Origin: an uncultured Acidobacteriaceae bacterium
GTDB taxonomy: Bacteria; Acidobacteriota; Terriglobia; Terriglobales; Acidobacteriaceae
Length of the DNA stretch: 64,000 nt
Assembly (NCBI GenBank): GCA_937879855.1
Contig: CALFMO010000011.1
Coordinates: forward strand, 41,551-105,550
Direction of reading: 5' to 3'
Shown: positions 9,402 through 18,460 of the stretch, piece by piece
Numbering within the stretch: the stretch's first letter is position 1
How the letters are laid out: every line of letters starts with the position of its first letter
The notes under the pieces: generated by a model
Told to the model about the DNA's origin: nothing
What the model saw: the letters and a program-made list of their open reading frames with translations, nothing else
Database searches by the model: none
Made by a program: the position numbers and the translations under genes

Positions 9402-11063
9402 ATGAACCGCACACTGAAAATTATTGGCATTGTGGTGGTCGTGCTCATCCTCATCGTCATCGCCATTCCGTTCTTCATTGACGCCAACGCGTTCCGCCCG
9501 AGACTCGAGTCGGAATTGACGGAGGTGCTGGGCCGGCAGGTCAAGGTCGGGAATCTTTCTCTCTCGCTGCTGTCCGGCAGCGTTGGTGCCGACGACATCT
9601 CCATTAACGATGACCCTCAATTCAGCAAAACCCCGTTTGTGCAGGCCAAGTCGCTCAAGGTGGGCGTGGAACTGATTCCACTGGTTTTCTCCAAAACCCT
9701 GAACATTACCAACCTGACCCTGAACCAGCCCGAGATCAGCCTGGTGAAAGCGGAGAACAGCGACAAGTGGAATTTCTCCAGCCTGGGCGGAAATAACAAA
9801 TCGAAGCCCGCGACCGAAGCTCCCGCTCCAGCACAGAATCCAAAAACTGGAGCCGCAACCAGTAACCCGAGTTCCGAGCCCGCGGCCTCAACTCCCTCCG
9901 CCAATCCGAACGTGACGATAGCGAAGCTGAACGTCAATGATGGGCGTCTTACTGTTACGCGCCTCGGAACGTCCGACAAGCCCCGCGTTTACGACAAAGT
10001 AAATATCACCATATCGGACTTCTCCTTCAACTCGTCGTTTCCCTTCTCTGTAACGGGTCGGCTTCCCGGCGACGGAACCTTGAAACTCGATGGCAAGGCC
10101 GGCCCGATCGACGCCAGCGACGCGGCCAAGACTCCGCTCGAGGCCAAGGTGAATGTGCAGAAAATGAACTTGGCAGAGTCCGGCTTCATCGATCCCGCTG
10201 CCGGAATCGCTGGCATCGCAGATTTCGACGGCACGGTCGTCTCCGATGGCCATGTAGCGAAAACCACGGGCACCCTTAAAGCCACCAATTTGCAGGTCGT
10301 GAAGAAGGGATCGCCTGCCGGCAAACCAGTGCAGGTTACCTACACTGTGAACTATGACCTCGCGCGGGAAGCGGGCACAATCGAGCGGTGCGAAATCGCC
10401 ATGGGCAAGGCCGTCTCGCACCTGACCGGCACTTATGACGCCCACGGGAAGATTACTGTCGTCAACCTGAAACTCAACGGGCAGGGCATGCCAGTGGACG
10501 ATCTCGAAGCCATGCTCCCGGCCTTGGGGGTGGTATTGCCACCGAAGTCGCAACTTAAAGGCGGCAATCTCAATACCGAGATGACGATCGTTGGTCCGGT
10601 CGATAAACTAGTCACCGCGGGCAACGTCAAAATGCAAAATGCCACGCTCGCCAACTTCAACCTGGGATCGAAGCTCGCCGCCATTTCCGCGCTCGCGGGC
10701 AAGAGCAACGCCACTGGCAACGACACCACCATACAGAACCTGAGTTCCAATTTTCGTGTCGCTCCCGATGGCACTCGCGCCGACAATATCAATCTCACCG
10801 TGCCCTCGATCGGTGTGGTCACCGGCGCCGGCGTAGTGAGTCCGTCCAACGAACTCGCATTCAAATTGAATGCCAATGTTGCGGGGATGGGCGCGGTTCC
10901 CATCGCGGTCTCCGGAACCACTTCCGATCCAAAGTTCATGCCCGACGTGAAAGGACTTGCTACCGGCCTCCTCAACAATGCCCTCAAAGGCCAAGGCGCC
11001 AACGGACAGCAAAATCCAGTCAACACCGTCATGGGACTTTTCAACAAGAAAAAGCCGCAGTAA
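9402..11063 (+). CDS. AsmA-family protein
   Basis: 553 residues. A single N-terminal transmembrane anchor (residues ~5-27, very hydrophobic Ile/Val run) is followed directly by the AsmA signature region (DANAFRPRLESELTEVLGRQV). A Pro/Ala/Ser-rich linker lies at ~130-160 and an AsmA-like C-terminal repeat region ends near residue 540. AsmA/TamB/YhdP-type proteins sit in the cell envelope and are implicated in phospholipid transport or assembly of outer-membrane components; the role here is inferred from family only. The start is fixed by an AGGAGGT eight bases upstream. It is monocistronic, closed by a strong terminator at 11093. Confidence 0.88.
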   Translation: MNRTLKIIGIVVVVLILIVIAIPFFIDANAFRPRLESELTEVLGRQVKVGNLSLSLLSGSVGADDISINDDPQFSKTPFVQAKSLKVGVELIPLVFSKTLNITNLTLNQPEISLVKAENSDKWNFSSLGGNNKSKPATEAPAPAQNPKTGAATSNPSSEPAASTPSANPNVTIAKLNVNDGRLTVTRLGTSDKPRVYDKVNITISDFSFNSSFPFSVTGRLPGDGTLKLDGKAGPIDASDAAKTPLEAKVNVQKMNLAESGFIDPAAGIAGIADFDGTVVSDGHVAKTTGTLKATNLQVVKKGSPAGKPVQVTYTVNYDLAREAGTIERCEIAMGKAVSHLTGTYDAHGKITVVNLKLNGQGMPVDDLEAMLPALGVVLPPKSQLKGGNLNTEMTIVGPVDKLVTAGNVKMQNATLANFNLGSKLAAISALAGKSNATGNDTTIQNLSSNFRVAPDGTRADNINLTVPSIGVVTGAGVVSPSNELAFKLNANVAGMGAVPIAVSGTTSDPKFMPDVKGLATGLLNNALKGQGANGQQNPVNTVMGLFNKKKPQ

Positions 11064-11092
11064 AGAGATCTCAAACGCTTTCACCAAAAGCC

Positions 11093-11124
11093 AAGGCCAA
11101 GCCGTCACGCGGCTTGGCCTTTTA
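11093..11124 (+). terminator. Rho-independent terminator after asmA-like gene
   Basis: Perfect 12-bp stem (AAGGCCAAGCCG / CGGCTTGGCCTT, loop TCACG) running into TTTT, 30 bp after the stop codon. Confidence 0.88.
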
Positions 11125-11262
11125 GCACGTGCTAAATTTTCTGCGGGACCTCCGCGATCTTTTTCCGCGTTCTCAGCGGTCAAGAGCTTTTTCAAAACTG
11201 CACGGCAGTGACCGCGTTTTCAGGACATTTACTATAACGAACAACCGTTTTATTATTAAGAA

Positions 11263-11859
11263 ATGCCCTCCGGCCTTACCGACACCATCTCCCAAGGTCT
11301 CGGACGCTATTCCATTGGTGAAAAACTCCGCACCCTTCGCCTTCGCAAGAGCATGGGACTAGTGGAACTGGGCAAGCACACTGGACTTTCCGCAGCACTG
11401 CTCTCGAAGCTGGAAAGGGGAAAGTTGTTTCCCACTCTGCCCACACTCTTGCGCATCGCCATGGTTTTTGGCGTGGGGCTCGACCACTTCTTCACTGACG
11501 AACGCAAGCGCCGGGTCGTAGGCATAGTCCGCCGTGAAGAGCGCGTGCGCTTCCCTGAGCGGCCTGGCACGCAGGAGGTCCAATACTACTTTGAATGCCT
11601 GGATTACCGCGCCACCGACCGCAAGTTGAGTGCTTTCCTGGCAGATTTTCAGGATGTTCCGCCGGAGAAGCTCAAGCCTCATCAGCATGCCGGCGTGGAA
11701 TTTCTCTATGTCTTAAAGGGTTCGTTGATCCTCAAAATCGCCAGCGAGGAATTCCTGCTCGAGCCTGAGGACGCGATCTATTTCGACTCAGCGGTGCCCC
11801 ACAGCTATCGTCGGCGCGGTTCCAAACCCTGCACCGGGGTCATCGTGACCGTCCCTTAG
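11263..11859 (+). CDS. XRE-family regulator with C-terminal cupin sensor domain
   Basis: 198 residues. Residues ~17-80 form an XRE/Cro-type helix-turn-helix (GEKLRTLRLRKSMGLVELGKHTGLS). Residues ~115-195 form a cupin barrel (PHQHAGVEFLYVLKGSL and a second motif around LLEPEDAIYFDSAVPHSY). This HTH-cupin architecture is found in small-molecule-sensing repressors and activators (e.g. PuuR-like). The ligand is unknown. No divergent or adjacent gene obviously marks its target; the nearest is the SBBP-repeat gene 240 bp downstream. Confidence 0.87.
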   Translation: MPSGLTDTISQGLGRYSIGEKLRTLRLRKSMGLVELGKHTGLSAALLSKLERGKLFPTLPTLLRIAMVFGVGLDHFFTDERKRRVVGIVRREERVRFPERPGTQEVQYYFECLDYRATDRKLSAFLADFQDVPPEKLKPHQHAGVEFLYVLKGSLILKIASEEFLLEPEDAIYFDSAVPHSYRRRGSKPCTGVIVTVP

Positions 11860-12100
11860 AGCAACGCTTTTCCCGGCAATTACCCGTTGCGCTAAATCGT
11901 TCAGACGCTCGAAATGGCCCTCGAATTGCGGCCTGCTGTGCGTTGACAAGGCCTGTTCGCCAATTCATACTTTCGTCTAAGCTCCCTAAACACGCCGCTT
12001 TGTTGACTCAAGGGAGCGGCCGCCGTTTTAGGATGGTTCGTCCTCAGGCCGAGCTTATTCTCTCCTATCAGTGTTGTGAGTGTTTGCAAGGAGGATTTCA

Positions 12101-14887
12101 GTGTCCAGGTCCGTCCCAGGAATATTCGTGCCCTCAGTTTGCGTCATTGCCATCGCGGGGTTAGCCGCCCTCGGCATCGCAACCGGCAAAGGCTGGCACA
12201 GCCAAACTGCGGCCGACCACGCCACCCCCGTGCAGGTTGCGTCCAACGCGCAGCAGAGTGCGCGGGTCCTGGCAAGCATGGGAACTCTACCTCTCGCCTT
12301 CGAAGCAAACCAGGGCCAGACGGATCGTCAGGTCAAGTACATGGCGCGGGGCAACGGCTACACGGTATTCCTCACCGCCAACGACGCCGTCTTCGCATTG
12401 CATTCCAACTCGCAGTCCCTGTCACGATTTGTCCAACACACACCAAACCAAGAAGTCCGCACAAACGATCGCACCGCTGCCATTCACATGCATCTCGTAG
12501 GTGGTAATTCGGACGCTCACCTCACCGCCAGTGGCCCACTGCCCAGCCGCAGCAATTACTTCATCGGCAACGATCGCAGCCGGTGGCATACCAACGTGCC
12601 GCAATATGCGCGCGTCTCCTACCGCGAGGCCTATCCCGGCGTGAGCCTGGCTTACTACGGCGTGCAGAAGCAACTGGAATTTGATTTCATCGTCGCTACC
12701 GGGGCCGACCCCGCTCCCATCCGTCTTGGCATCACTGGCGCCGACCGCATCGCGACCGATGATGCAGGGAATCTGATACTCGCTTCCTCTGCAGGAAATG
12801 TGTTCCTGCACAAGCCCGTCGCCTACCAGCAGAAAGAGGGAGCACGCCAGCCCGTCGATGCCCGATTCGTTCTGCAGGCGCACAATCAAGTGAGCTTCAC
12901 GCTGGGTAACTACGATCACAGCCGCGAACTCGTAATCGATCCGTCGGTAAGCTATGCCACTTATTTAGGCGGCACGGCCGAAGACGACGGCAACGCAATC
13001 GCGGTTGATGCCAACGGCAACGCCTGGGTCACTGGGCAAACCAAGTCCACAGACTTTCCCCCGAAGAGTCCTCTCTACGCAACCAACGGTGGCGGCTTCG
13101 ATGTATTCGTTACCAAATTCTCTTCAACCGGCTCCCTACTTTTCTCGACGTATATCGGCGGTGGCAGCGACGACAGCGGTAATGCGATTGCGATCGATGC
13201 TTCCGGCAACGCCTTCGTGGCAGGCGGCACGAAATCTGTCAACTTCCCGACCAAAGGCGCGTACCAGGGCGCTTTGAAGGGAGGCACCAATGCGTTCGTG
13301 CTGGAGGTTAATTCGACCGGCTCGACGTTGGTCTACAGTACCTACCTTGGCGGAACGGGAATCGATGTGGCCAGCGGACTTGCTCTGGATAAAAACGGAA
13401 ACGCCTACGTGGCGGGTTCAACTACTTCCATGGACTTCCCCCAGAAAAATCCACTGCCGAACGAGACTGCAGGCGGATTCGTTACTGAACTGAACTCGTC
13501 AGGAAATGCGTTGGTCTATTCCACCTACCTCGGCGCGGGCGGAAACGACATTGCCTCGGCAGTGGCTGTCGACGGCTCCGGCAACGCCTACGTCACCGGC
13601 GCCACCAGGAGCTCTTCATTCGTAACGACAACAGGCGTGGTTCAGCCCAAGTGCGGCACCGATGGAACTTGCAATGGCGGCTTGTACGACGCGTTCGTGA
13701 CGGTGATCAAACCGCTCACCGCCGGCTTGGTATATTCCACATTCCTCGGTGGTGAATCGAGAGATGAAGGTCTTGGCATTGCTGTCGACAGTGTGGGGGA
13801 TGCATATATAACCGGCGTTACTTCCTCCACTCAATTCCCGCTGGGTGTCGCTCGCCTCTTCCCCACCTTAAAGGGCTCTTCGGACGCATTTGTATCTGAG
13901 TTAAACCCCACGGGAACGCAGCTTCTCAATTCCACGTACCTCGGTGGAAGCGGCAGCGAATTCGGTCTCGCCATCGCGGTCGACAAGAATCAGAATGCTT
14001 ACGTAACCGGAGTCACAGGATCTACCGACTTTCCCACCGCCAATCCAACCCAAAAAAGCAACGCTGGACAAAATGACGCCTTCGTGACGGAGTTCGGTTC
14101 AGGCGGTTCCTCGCTCTTGTTCTCGACTTACCTAGGCGGATCTCAAAACGAGAACACTTCTACATCAAGCGGTGGGGGGTCGCTCGCCAGTATCGCCGTC
14201 GACAGCGCCGGCGCCAACATCTATGTAACCGGGAGTACAGCCTCGAGCACGCCCTTGCCTTTCCCAACGACGAGCGGTGCGTTTCAAGCGTCTCTTGGAG
14301 GCGGTGCGAGCGACGCCTTCGTCGTCAAATATTTAGCAGTCACACCCTTCACAATCGCGAACGGAGCGCTCAACCCAACTTCCGGACATGCCGGCGCTTC
14401 AGCCAGCGCCACCATCACCGTGACCTCGCAAAACGGCTTCGCTGGATCCGTCGCTCTCGCCTGCAGTGTCGCACCCGCAGTTGCCAAGGGACCAACTTGC
14501 TCATTCAGCAACGCGTCAGTAACGCTAGCTGCTAACGGCAGCGCGACCTCAACGCTCAATCTGGCGACGGTGACAGCCAGCGCTCGGGTCGATCGACCGT
14601 CGACTCGCCGATCTTTGGGAATCTTGTATGCGACAATTCTGCCGCTCGGAATCACGCTGCTGGGCGCTGGCTTCGGATCCTTCGGATCAGGCCGCAGAAA
14701 GTTGTTCGGCTTTCTCACGCTCGGACTATTAATCGCTTCTTTGCTTTTGCTACCAGCCTGCGGAAGCAGTAGTGGCAGCGGAGGGAGCGGCGGCACGCCC
14801 ACCGGCACGTACTCCATTACTGTAACGGGCACCAGCGGGTCAGCCATCGTCACCGGCTCTCCAGCACTCTCCTTCACCGTCAACTGA
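12101..14887 (+). CDS. Secreted SBBP-repeat beta-propeller protein with two-TM / Pro-Ala-Cys C-terminus
   Basis: 928 residues. An N-terminal hydrophobic export segment is followed by a region resembling the DUF7948 domain (EANQGQTDRQVKYMARGNGY). Seven SBBP repeats follow, each of the form YSTYLGG...GNAYVTG.T.S.DFP, together consistent with a seven-bladed propeller. Next come an Ig-like domain (~760-830), two hydrophobic helices separated by a basic GSGRRK loop, then LLLLPACG with Cys887, a Gly/Ser linker and a final beta strand segment. The GTG at 12101 is chosen because AAGGAGGA lies 7 bp upstream of it; the GTG at 12080 overlaps that site. Probably surface-located; function unknown. The C-terminal module recurs in the next gene. 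Confidence 0.85.
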   Translation: MSRSVPGIFVPSVCVIAIAGLAALGIATGKGWHSQTAADHATPVQVASNAQQSARVLASMGTLPLAFEANQGQTDRQVKYMARGNGYTVFLTANDAVFALHSNSQSLSRFVQHTPNQEVRTNDRTAAIHMHLVGGNSDAHLTASGPLPSRSNYFIGNDRSRWHTNVPQYARVSYREAYPGVSLAYYGVQKQLEFDFIVATGADPAPIRLGITGADRIATDDAGNLILASSAGNVFLHKPVAYQQKEGARQPVDARFVLQAHNQVSFTLGNYDHSRELVIDPSVSYATYLGGTAEDDGNAIAVDANGNAWVTGQTKSTDFPPKSPLYATNGGGFDVFVTKFSSTGSLLFSTYIGGGSDDSGNAIAIDASGNAFVAGGTKSVNFPTKGAYQGALKGGTNAFVLEVNSTGSTLVYSTYLGGTGIDVASGLALDKNGNAYVAGSTTSMDFPQKNPLPNETAGGFVTELNSSGNALVYSTYLGAGGNDIASAVAVDGSGNAYVTGATRSSSFVTTTGVVQPKCGTDGTCNGGLYDAFVTVIKPLTAGLVYSTFLGGESRDEGLGIAVDSVGDAYITGVTSSTQFPLGVARLFPTLKGSSDAFVSELNPTGTQLLNSTYLGGSGSEFGLAIAVDKNQNAYVTGVTGSTDFPTANPTQKSNAGQNDAFVTEFGSGGSSLLFSTYLGGSQNENTSTSSGGGSLASIAVDSAGANIYVTGSTASSTPLPFPTTSGAFQASLGGGASDAFVVKYLAVTPFTIANGALNPTSGHAGASASATITVTSQNGFAGSVALACSVAPAVAKGPTCSFSNASVTLAANGSATSTLNLATVTASARVDRPSTRRSLGILYATILPLGITLLGAGFGSFGSGRRKLFGFLTLGLLIASLLLLPACGSSSGSGGSGGTPTGTYSITVTGTSGSAIVTGSPALSFTVN

Positions 14888-14894
14888 CCATGTA

Positions 14895-14917
14895 GCCACA
14901 GCCGCCTCGGCTGTGGC
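14895..14917. repeat. Intergenic palindrome (GCCACAGCC...GGCTGTGGC)
   Basis: Perfect 9-bp arms around GCCTC, just after the SBBP gene stop. No T-run follows, so it is not a classical terminator. Confidence 0.55.
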
Positions 14918-14942
14918 CAAGAGACTCACGCCTGTGTGGAGA

Positions 14943-14958
14943 CAGCCGCCCTCGGCTG
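14943..14958. repeat. Intergenic palindrome (CAGCCG...CGGCTG)
   Basis: CAGCCG CCCT CGGCTG, a close relative of the element 26 bp upstream. The two form a tandem pair between the genes for the two secreted proteins. Confidence 0.5.
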
Positions 14959-15146
14959 CCCCTCCCTTTCCCTCGCCGCATTCCACGACTCGCCCCGGCA
15001 AATGGTAGTATGGATGATTCCGCGGCAATGTTCCGGTCAACTGTCAGTGAATCCTCGGCGCTAGCATATTGCGGGGATTCGTGAAAATTGAGGGCGGGCA
15101 GCCTTTGGGTTGCCCTGTGAATCGAAGCTACTTGAACCTGCTCATG

Positions 15147-16220
15147 TTGAATTCCGATCCGTCGAAATCCAGATTGTCAACATCAAGCTTGTCAAAGGTG
15201 AAAGTTCGCGCCCGGCACGCCTTGCTATCCATCCTGTGCCTGGCGGCGGTGCTGTGCACAATGGCTTCCTCCGCCTCTGCTCAAGCGGACTTCACTCTGC
15301 AGGCGTCTCCGTTCTCCCCTGGTGCAGTTGCTCCCGGTGGCACCTCCTCTTCCAACGTCACCGTCGGCGTCGTCAATGGTTTCACCGGCACAGTCGACCT
15401 CACCTGCAACGTCTCATCCACGCAGACCACCACCTCGCCTCCCACTTGTGCGGTGAGCCCGAAAACCGCTACGCCTCCGGCGAATGCGGCCGTTACCATC
15501 ACCACCACGGCTCAAACTACGACGGTGAGTTACACCATCACCATCACCGGAACTGCGACTGCGGCGCCCACCGATACCCACACCACACCGCCGCAGAACC
15601 TGACTGTGCTTGCGGTGACCGCTCAGTTCACAATCACGGTGCAAAATGCCGTCACACCGAGCAGCGTGCCAGCTGGCAGCGGCAGCCAGGGAATGATTCT
15701 CATCAATCCGATCAACGGATACGTGAACCCGGGCTATCCGCAGCAGGGAGTGACGTTGTCCTGCGTTTCCATAACTCCGCTGGTGACGAATCCTCCGGTG
15801 TGCTCCTTCAACCCTCCGAGCCCGCCGGTGAATGGACTTCCGGTCACTTCGATCCTTACTATCAGCACATACGGCCCCATCACCACCACAGATGCGGCCC
15901 ATCATCCCCGAACCTTCTGGGCGTTGTGGCTGCCCCTGCCAATGCTCGCTCTGGTGGGATTGGGCGCTGCGATAGGAGGAAAACGTTCGCGAAAGGCGTG
16001 GGGCCTGCTTGCTCTTTTTATCGTTAGCGGAGCAATTTTCCTGATGCCCGCGTGCAGCAACATCGCGGTTACGACGATCACGCCGAACGGTGTGACGCCG
16101 GCCAATACCTACAGCTTCACGGTCCAGGGCGTTGACGCCGACGGCGTCGTCTCCAGCAACACTTCCACGACCGGCGCAAATCCGACCGTCACTCTGACCG
16201 TAACCAAGCCTTCAAACTGA
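15147..16220 (+). CDS. Secreted Ig-like protein with two-TM / Pro-Ala-Cys C-terminus
   Basis: About 357 residues from the ATG at 15147. The start is uncertain: TTG 15069 and GTG 15081 are in frame, the latter with a weak GGGG upstream. A basic stretch and hydrophobic core ending in ASSASAQA give a signal peptide. Two Ser/Thr/Pro-rich bacterial Ig-like domains follow (~50-150 and ~155-255). The C-terminus has two hydrophobic helices split by a basic GGKRSRK loop, then LMPACS with Cys303 and a last extracellular beta segment. This order copies the end of the preceding SBBP protein. Function unknown; a cell-surface or adhesion-like role is only a guess. Confidence 0.75.
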   Translation: MNSDPSKSRLSTSSLSKVKVRARHALLSILCLAAVLCTMASSASAQADFTLQASPFSPGAVAPGGTSSSNVTVGVVNGFTGTVDLTCNVSSTQTTTSPPTCAVSPKTATPPANAAVTITTTAQTTTVSYTITITGTATAAPTDTHTTPPQNLTVLAVTAQFTITVQNAVTPSSVPAGSGSQGMILINPINGYVNPGYPQQGVTLSCVSITPLVTNPPVCSFNPPSPPVNGLPVTSILTISTYGPITTTDAAHHPRTFWALWLPLPMLALVGLGAAIGGKRSRKAWGLLALFIVSGAIFLMPACSNIAVTTITPNGVTPANTYSFTVQGVDADGVVSSNTSTTGANPTVTLTVTKPSN

Positions 16221-16251
16221 AAGTCGGAAAGTAAGAGCCGGAAGCGGCCTG

Positions 16252-16662
16252 TTACGACGCTGCCTTCCGCGCCGACCGCTCGATCTCGGCAGCCTGATGC
16301 ATAAGAATGTCGCGCAGCGACACCAGTCCCTTGAGCTCTTTGCCGTCGAGGATCGGCAGATGGCGAAACCCAAACTCCCGCATGATGAACAGGCACTCCT
16401 CGATGGTTTCGTCGGCCGAAGCCGCACGCGGATTCGCAGTCATCACTTCCGACACGGCGGTGGTTCCCGGGGTGCGTCCCACCGCCACCACGCGATTCAT
16501 GATGTCACGCTCCGACAGGATGCCTGCCAGTTGTCCATTGCGCAACACCGGCAGGGCGCCAATATTGTGCTCCATCATGAAACGCGCGGCATCGAGCACT
16601 GTCCGCGTCGCCTCAATGGAATACAGCCTGCGTTCTTTTACGAGATCGCGAAGAGTGGTCAT
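16252..16662 (-). CDS. CBS-domain pair protein
   Basis: 136 residues, essentially nothing but a Bateman module: CBS 1 (~8-60, ending GILSERDIMNRV) and CBS 2 (~70-128, ending GLVSLRDILMHQ). Such stand-alone pairs bind adenosyl nucleotides (AMP, ATP, SAM) and report energy state to a partner. No partner is encoded nearby. It converges on the gene at 15147 with a 31-bp gap. Confidence 0.9.
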   Translation of the reverse strand: MTTLRDLVKERRLYSIEATRTVLDAARFMMEHNIGALPVLRNGQLAGILSERDIMNRVVAVGRTPGTTAVSEVMTANPRAASADETIEECLFIMREFGFRHLPILDGKELKGLVSLRDILMHQAAEIERSARKAAS

Positions 16663-16822
16663 TGGTAACTCCTTCGAAAACCGAACCTGCGGAAAGGGCT
16701 AGCTGACGGCCAGCCTGTGCGAGTGGGCAATACTTTACCACAGACTCTTCGCAGAGACGACCAATCTTAGCCGTAGGCGATGAACTTGGAGTTAACAACA
16801 AAACGAAAGGAACAAAGCAGAG

Positions 16823-16863
16823 AGCCCCATTTCTCGCGGTCTTCACGAAAAATGGGGCTTTTT
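16823..16863. terminator. Hairpin terminator, possibly bidirectional
   Basis: Perfect 10-bp stem AGCCCCATTT / AAATGGGGCT with a 17-nt loop and five T on the plus strand. It lies 12 bp after the minus-strand outer-membrane gene, whose transcript would form the same hairpin but without a T-run. Confidence 0.6.
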
Positions 16864-16874
16864 CTAGCTAAATA

Positions 16875-17465
16875 CTAGAACCGCAACTGCGGACCAAACG
16901 TAACCCGCACATTGTTGTGAGCTCCGCTGTTGAAATAAATGTCGTCACCAATTTCCGCGCGCAGCCCAATGGGTCCGATAAAGGCTTCAAGTCCCCCGCC
17001 CGGATAAACTGCGAAGTAGGTTGCGCCATTAGTTAAACCGACCGTGTTGACGAAGCCCGATTGCGCACTCTGGTTGTTGACGGTGAAGTTGTCGAATCCA
17101 ACTTTACCCGTAACGAACACCCGGAATGCTCCCGACCCGGTCTGAAATTTCGGTCCGAAGAATCCGTGGAGAGTTCGGAAATTGGAGTTCACCGTTGCCG
17201 TGGTGACGCCGTTCGAGAAAGTGCTGGTGTAGTTCCGTTTAAAGTCGTACGCCATCTCAGCTTCCAGTTGCGCATTGGCGTTGAGATTAAAGGCGGCGCG
17301 TCCACCCAGCCCGAAGAAGTTTGCGACAGGCGCAGCGTTGTTGTTGAGCCGAAAGTAATCGGCAAAAACACCGACTTCGACATGGTCCGAGTTCGATTCT
17401 TGTGCCATCAACATGGGCACAGCCAGGAACACGGACGCGATTAGAAGACCGATACAACGTTTCAT
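16875..17465 (-). CDS. Small outer-membrane beta-barrel protein
   Basis: 196 residues. Signal peptide 1-21 (MKRCIGLLIASVFLAVPMLM, cleavage after AQ). The remainder alternates hydrophobic and polar residues and includes GLGGRAAFNLNANAQLEAEMAYDF and a C-terminal FGPQLRF. A terminal phenylalanine after alternating residues is the usual BAM-recognition signal, so an 8-stranded OmpA/OmpW-like barrel is likely. It is monocistronic with terminators on both sides. No specific function is recognisable; acidobacterial genomes carry many of these. Confidence 0.8.
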   Translation of the reverse strand: MKRCIGLLIASVFLAVPMLMAQESNSDHVEVGVFADYFRLNNNAAPVANFFGLGGRAAFNLNANAQLEAEMAYDFKRNYTSTFSNGVTTATVNSNFRTLHGFFGPKFQTGSGAFRVFVTGKVGFDNFTVNNQSAQSGFVNTVGLTNGATYFAVYPGGGLEAFIGPIGLRAEIGDDIYFNSGAHNNVRVTFGPQLRF

Positions 17466-17666
17466 CGTTTTACTCCTAGTTGAGTTTGTACCCTCGCAGA
17501 GTTCTCCCTCTTCATAAGCGGAGAGCGAGCGGAAGGCAGAGCGGCAGGTACTGCTATGGATGCGATTTTCACTTGGCAGGGTTGCGATTCGTTACCGCGG
17601 CCACATCCCGTATGCCCCTAGGAAAAACCCTGTAGACGGCGCTCTGGAGCCGAATCCATGGACAGC

Positions 17667-17702
17667 AAAAACGGCGCGGGATGAAGGCTCCGCGCCGTTT
17701 TT
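17667..17702 (-). terminator. Rho-independent terminator
   Basis: CGGCGCGG/CCGCGCCG stem extended by A5/T5 on both sides. It follows the 17727 gene by about 25 bp on the minus strand and reads equally well in both directions. Confidence 0.85.
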
Positions 17703-17726
17703 CACACACACTCTCTTAGAGTTTCG

Positions 17727-18167
17727 TTATTGCAAGTGACTCATCCGCGAAGGCGTGCCGTCCGCCGTGCTGCTCTCAGACCGTGGCGTCATCGACACCA
17801 CAATGTATTCGCGCTCTTTACTGTCCAGATCTTCCACGCGCAGCAGCATCTTGTCTTTCTGCAAACGGAATTGCGCCTGCTCGCCCACCGGCAAAAGCAC
17901 GGGATGCTTCTCATCTCGCGGACGGATTCTATAAATCACTCGTTCGCCCTGGACCACGTACTCCTGACACAGAACTTCCTGCGTCTTCTTGTGGCCTGAA
18001 TCAGTGCCTAACATTTCGCCGGCAAGACTCTGGGCATCTTTTTCCGTCATGCCGCACTGCACCGAATCCATCTGTAGAATCTTCCCCGTCTGATAGGTCT
18101 TGGGATCTTTGGCATATACTACGGACGCCAGCCCCAGCACGACGCACAGCACCCACTTAGATTGCAT
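17727..18167 (-). CDS. Exported hypothetical protein
   Basis: 146 residues from the ATG at 18167, which has GGGGGAG just upstream. An earlier in-frame start would add 15 residues in front of the signal peptide. Residues 1-19 form a signal peptide (QSKWVLCVVLGLASVVYA). The mature part has two cysteines (in VQCGMTEKDA and VLCQEYVV) that could form a disulfide, and a basic/acidic beta-rich core. I do not recognise the family. Confidence 0.7.
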   Translation of the reverse strand: MQSKWVLCVVLGLASVVYAKDPKTYQTGKILQMDSVQCGMTEKDAQSLAGEMLGTDSGHKKTQEVLCQEYVVQGERVIYRIRPRDEKHPVLLPVGEQAQFRLQKDKMLLRVEDLDSKEREYIVVSMTPRSESSTADGTPSRMSHLQ

Positions 18168-18460
18168 AGGCTCCCCCAGAAAAATTGTGAACTCCACGAG
18201 TGGAGATAACAAACAGTCCCTCGGTTATCCGCATTTTTCTATGGGCCAAATAGCAAAAACAGGTCACGACAGTAATAGCCCCGAAGTTACCTCAAGGGTC
18301 ATGTGAGGTCTGGTTCCTAAATGGAAGGGCAAGCCGAAGGGCTCTCGATCAGGGATCTCGATCGAGGACGGCTGAACCGGTTGTTCTCCGCGAACTCCAC
18401 TTGCCTTCCCGATCTTCGCCGTCAAGAGCTTCTCCCAAGGCGCACAGCAACTGCAGTCCG

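Noticed and set aside
8935..9405. 156-codon plus-strand frame in the lacI/asmA gap
   Set aside because: No domain and no ribosome-binding site; overlaps the asmA start and crosses promoter DNA.
15110..16027. 305-codon His/Arg-rich frame over the Ig-like secreted protein
   Set aside because: Low-complexity translation typical of an alternative frame of a Thr/Pro-rich gene.
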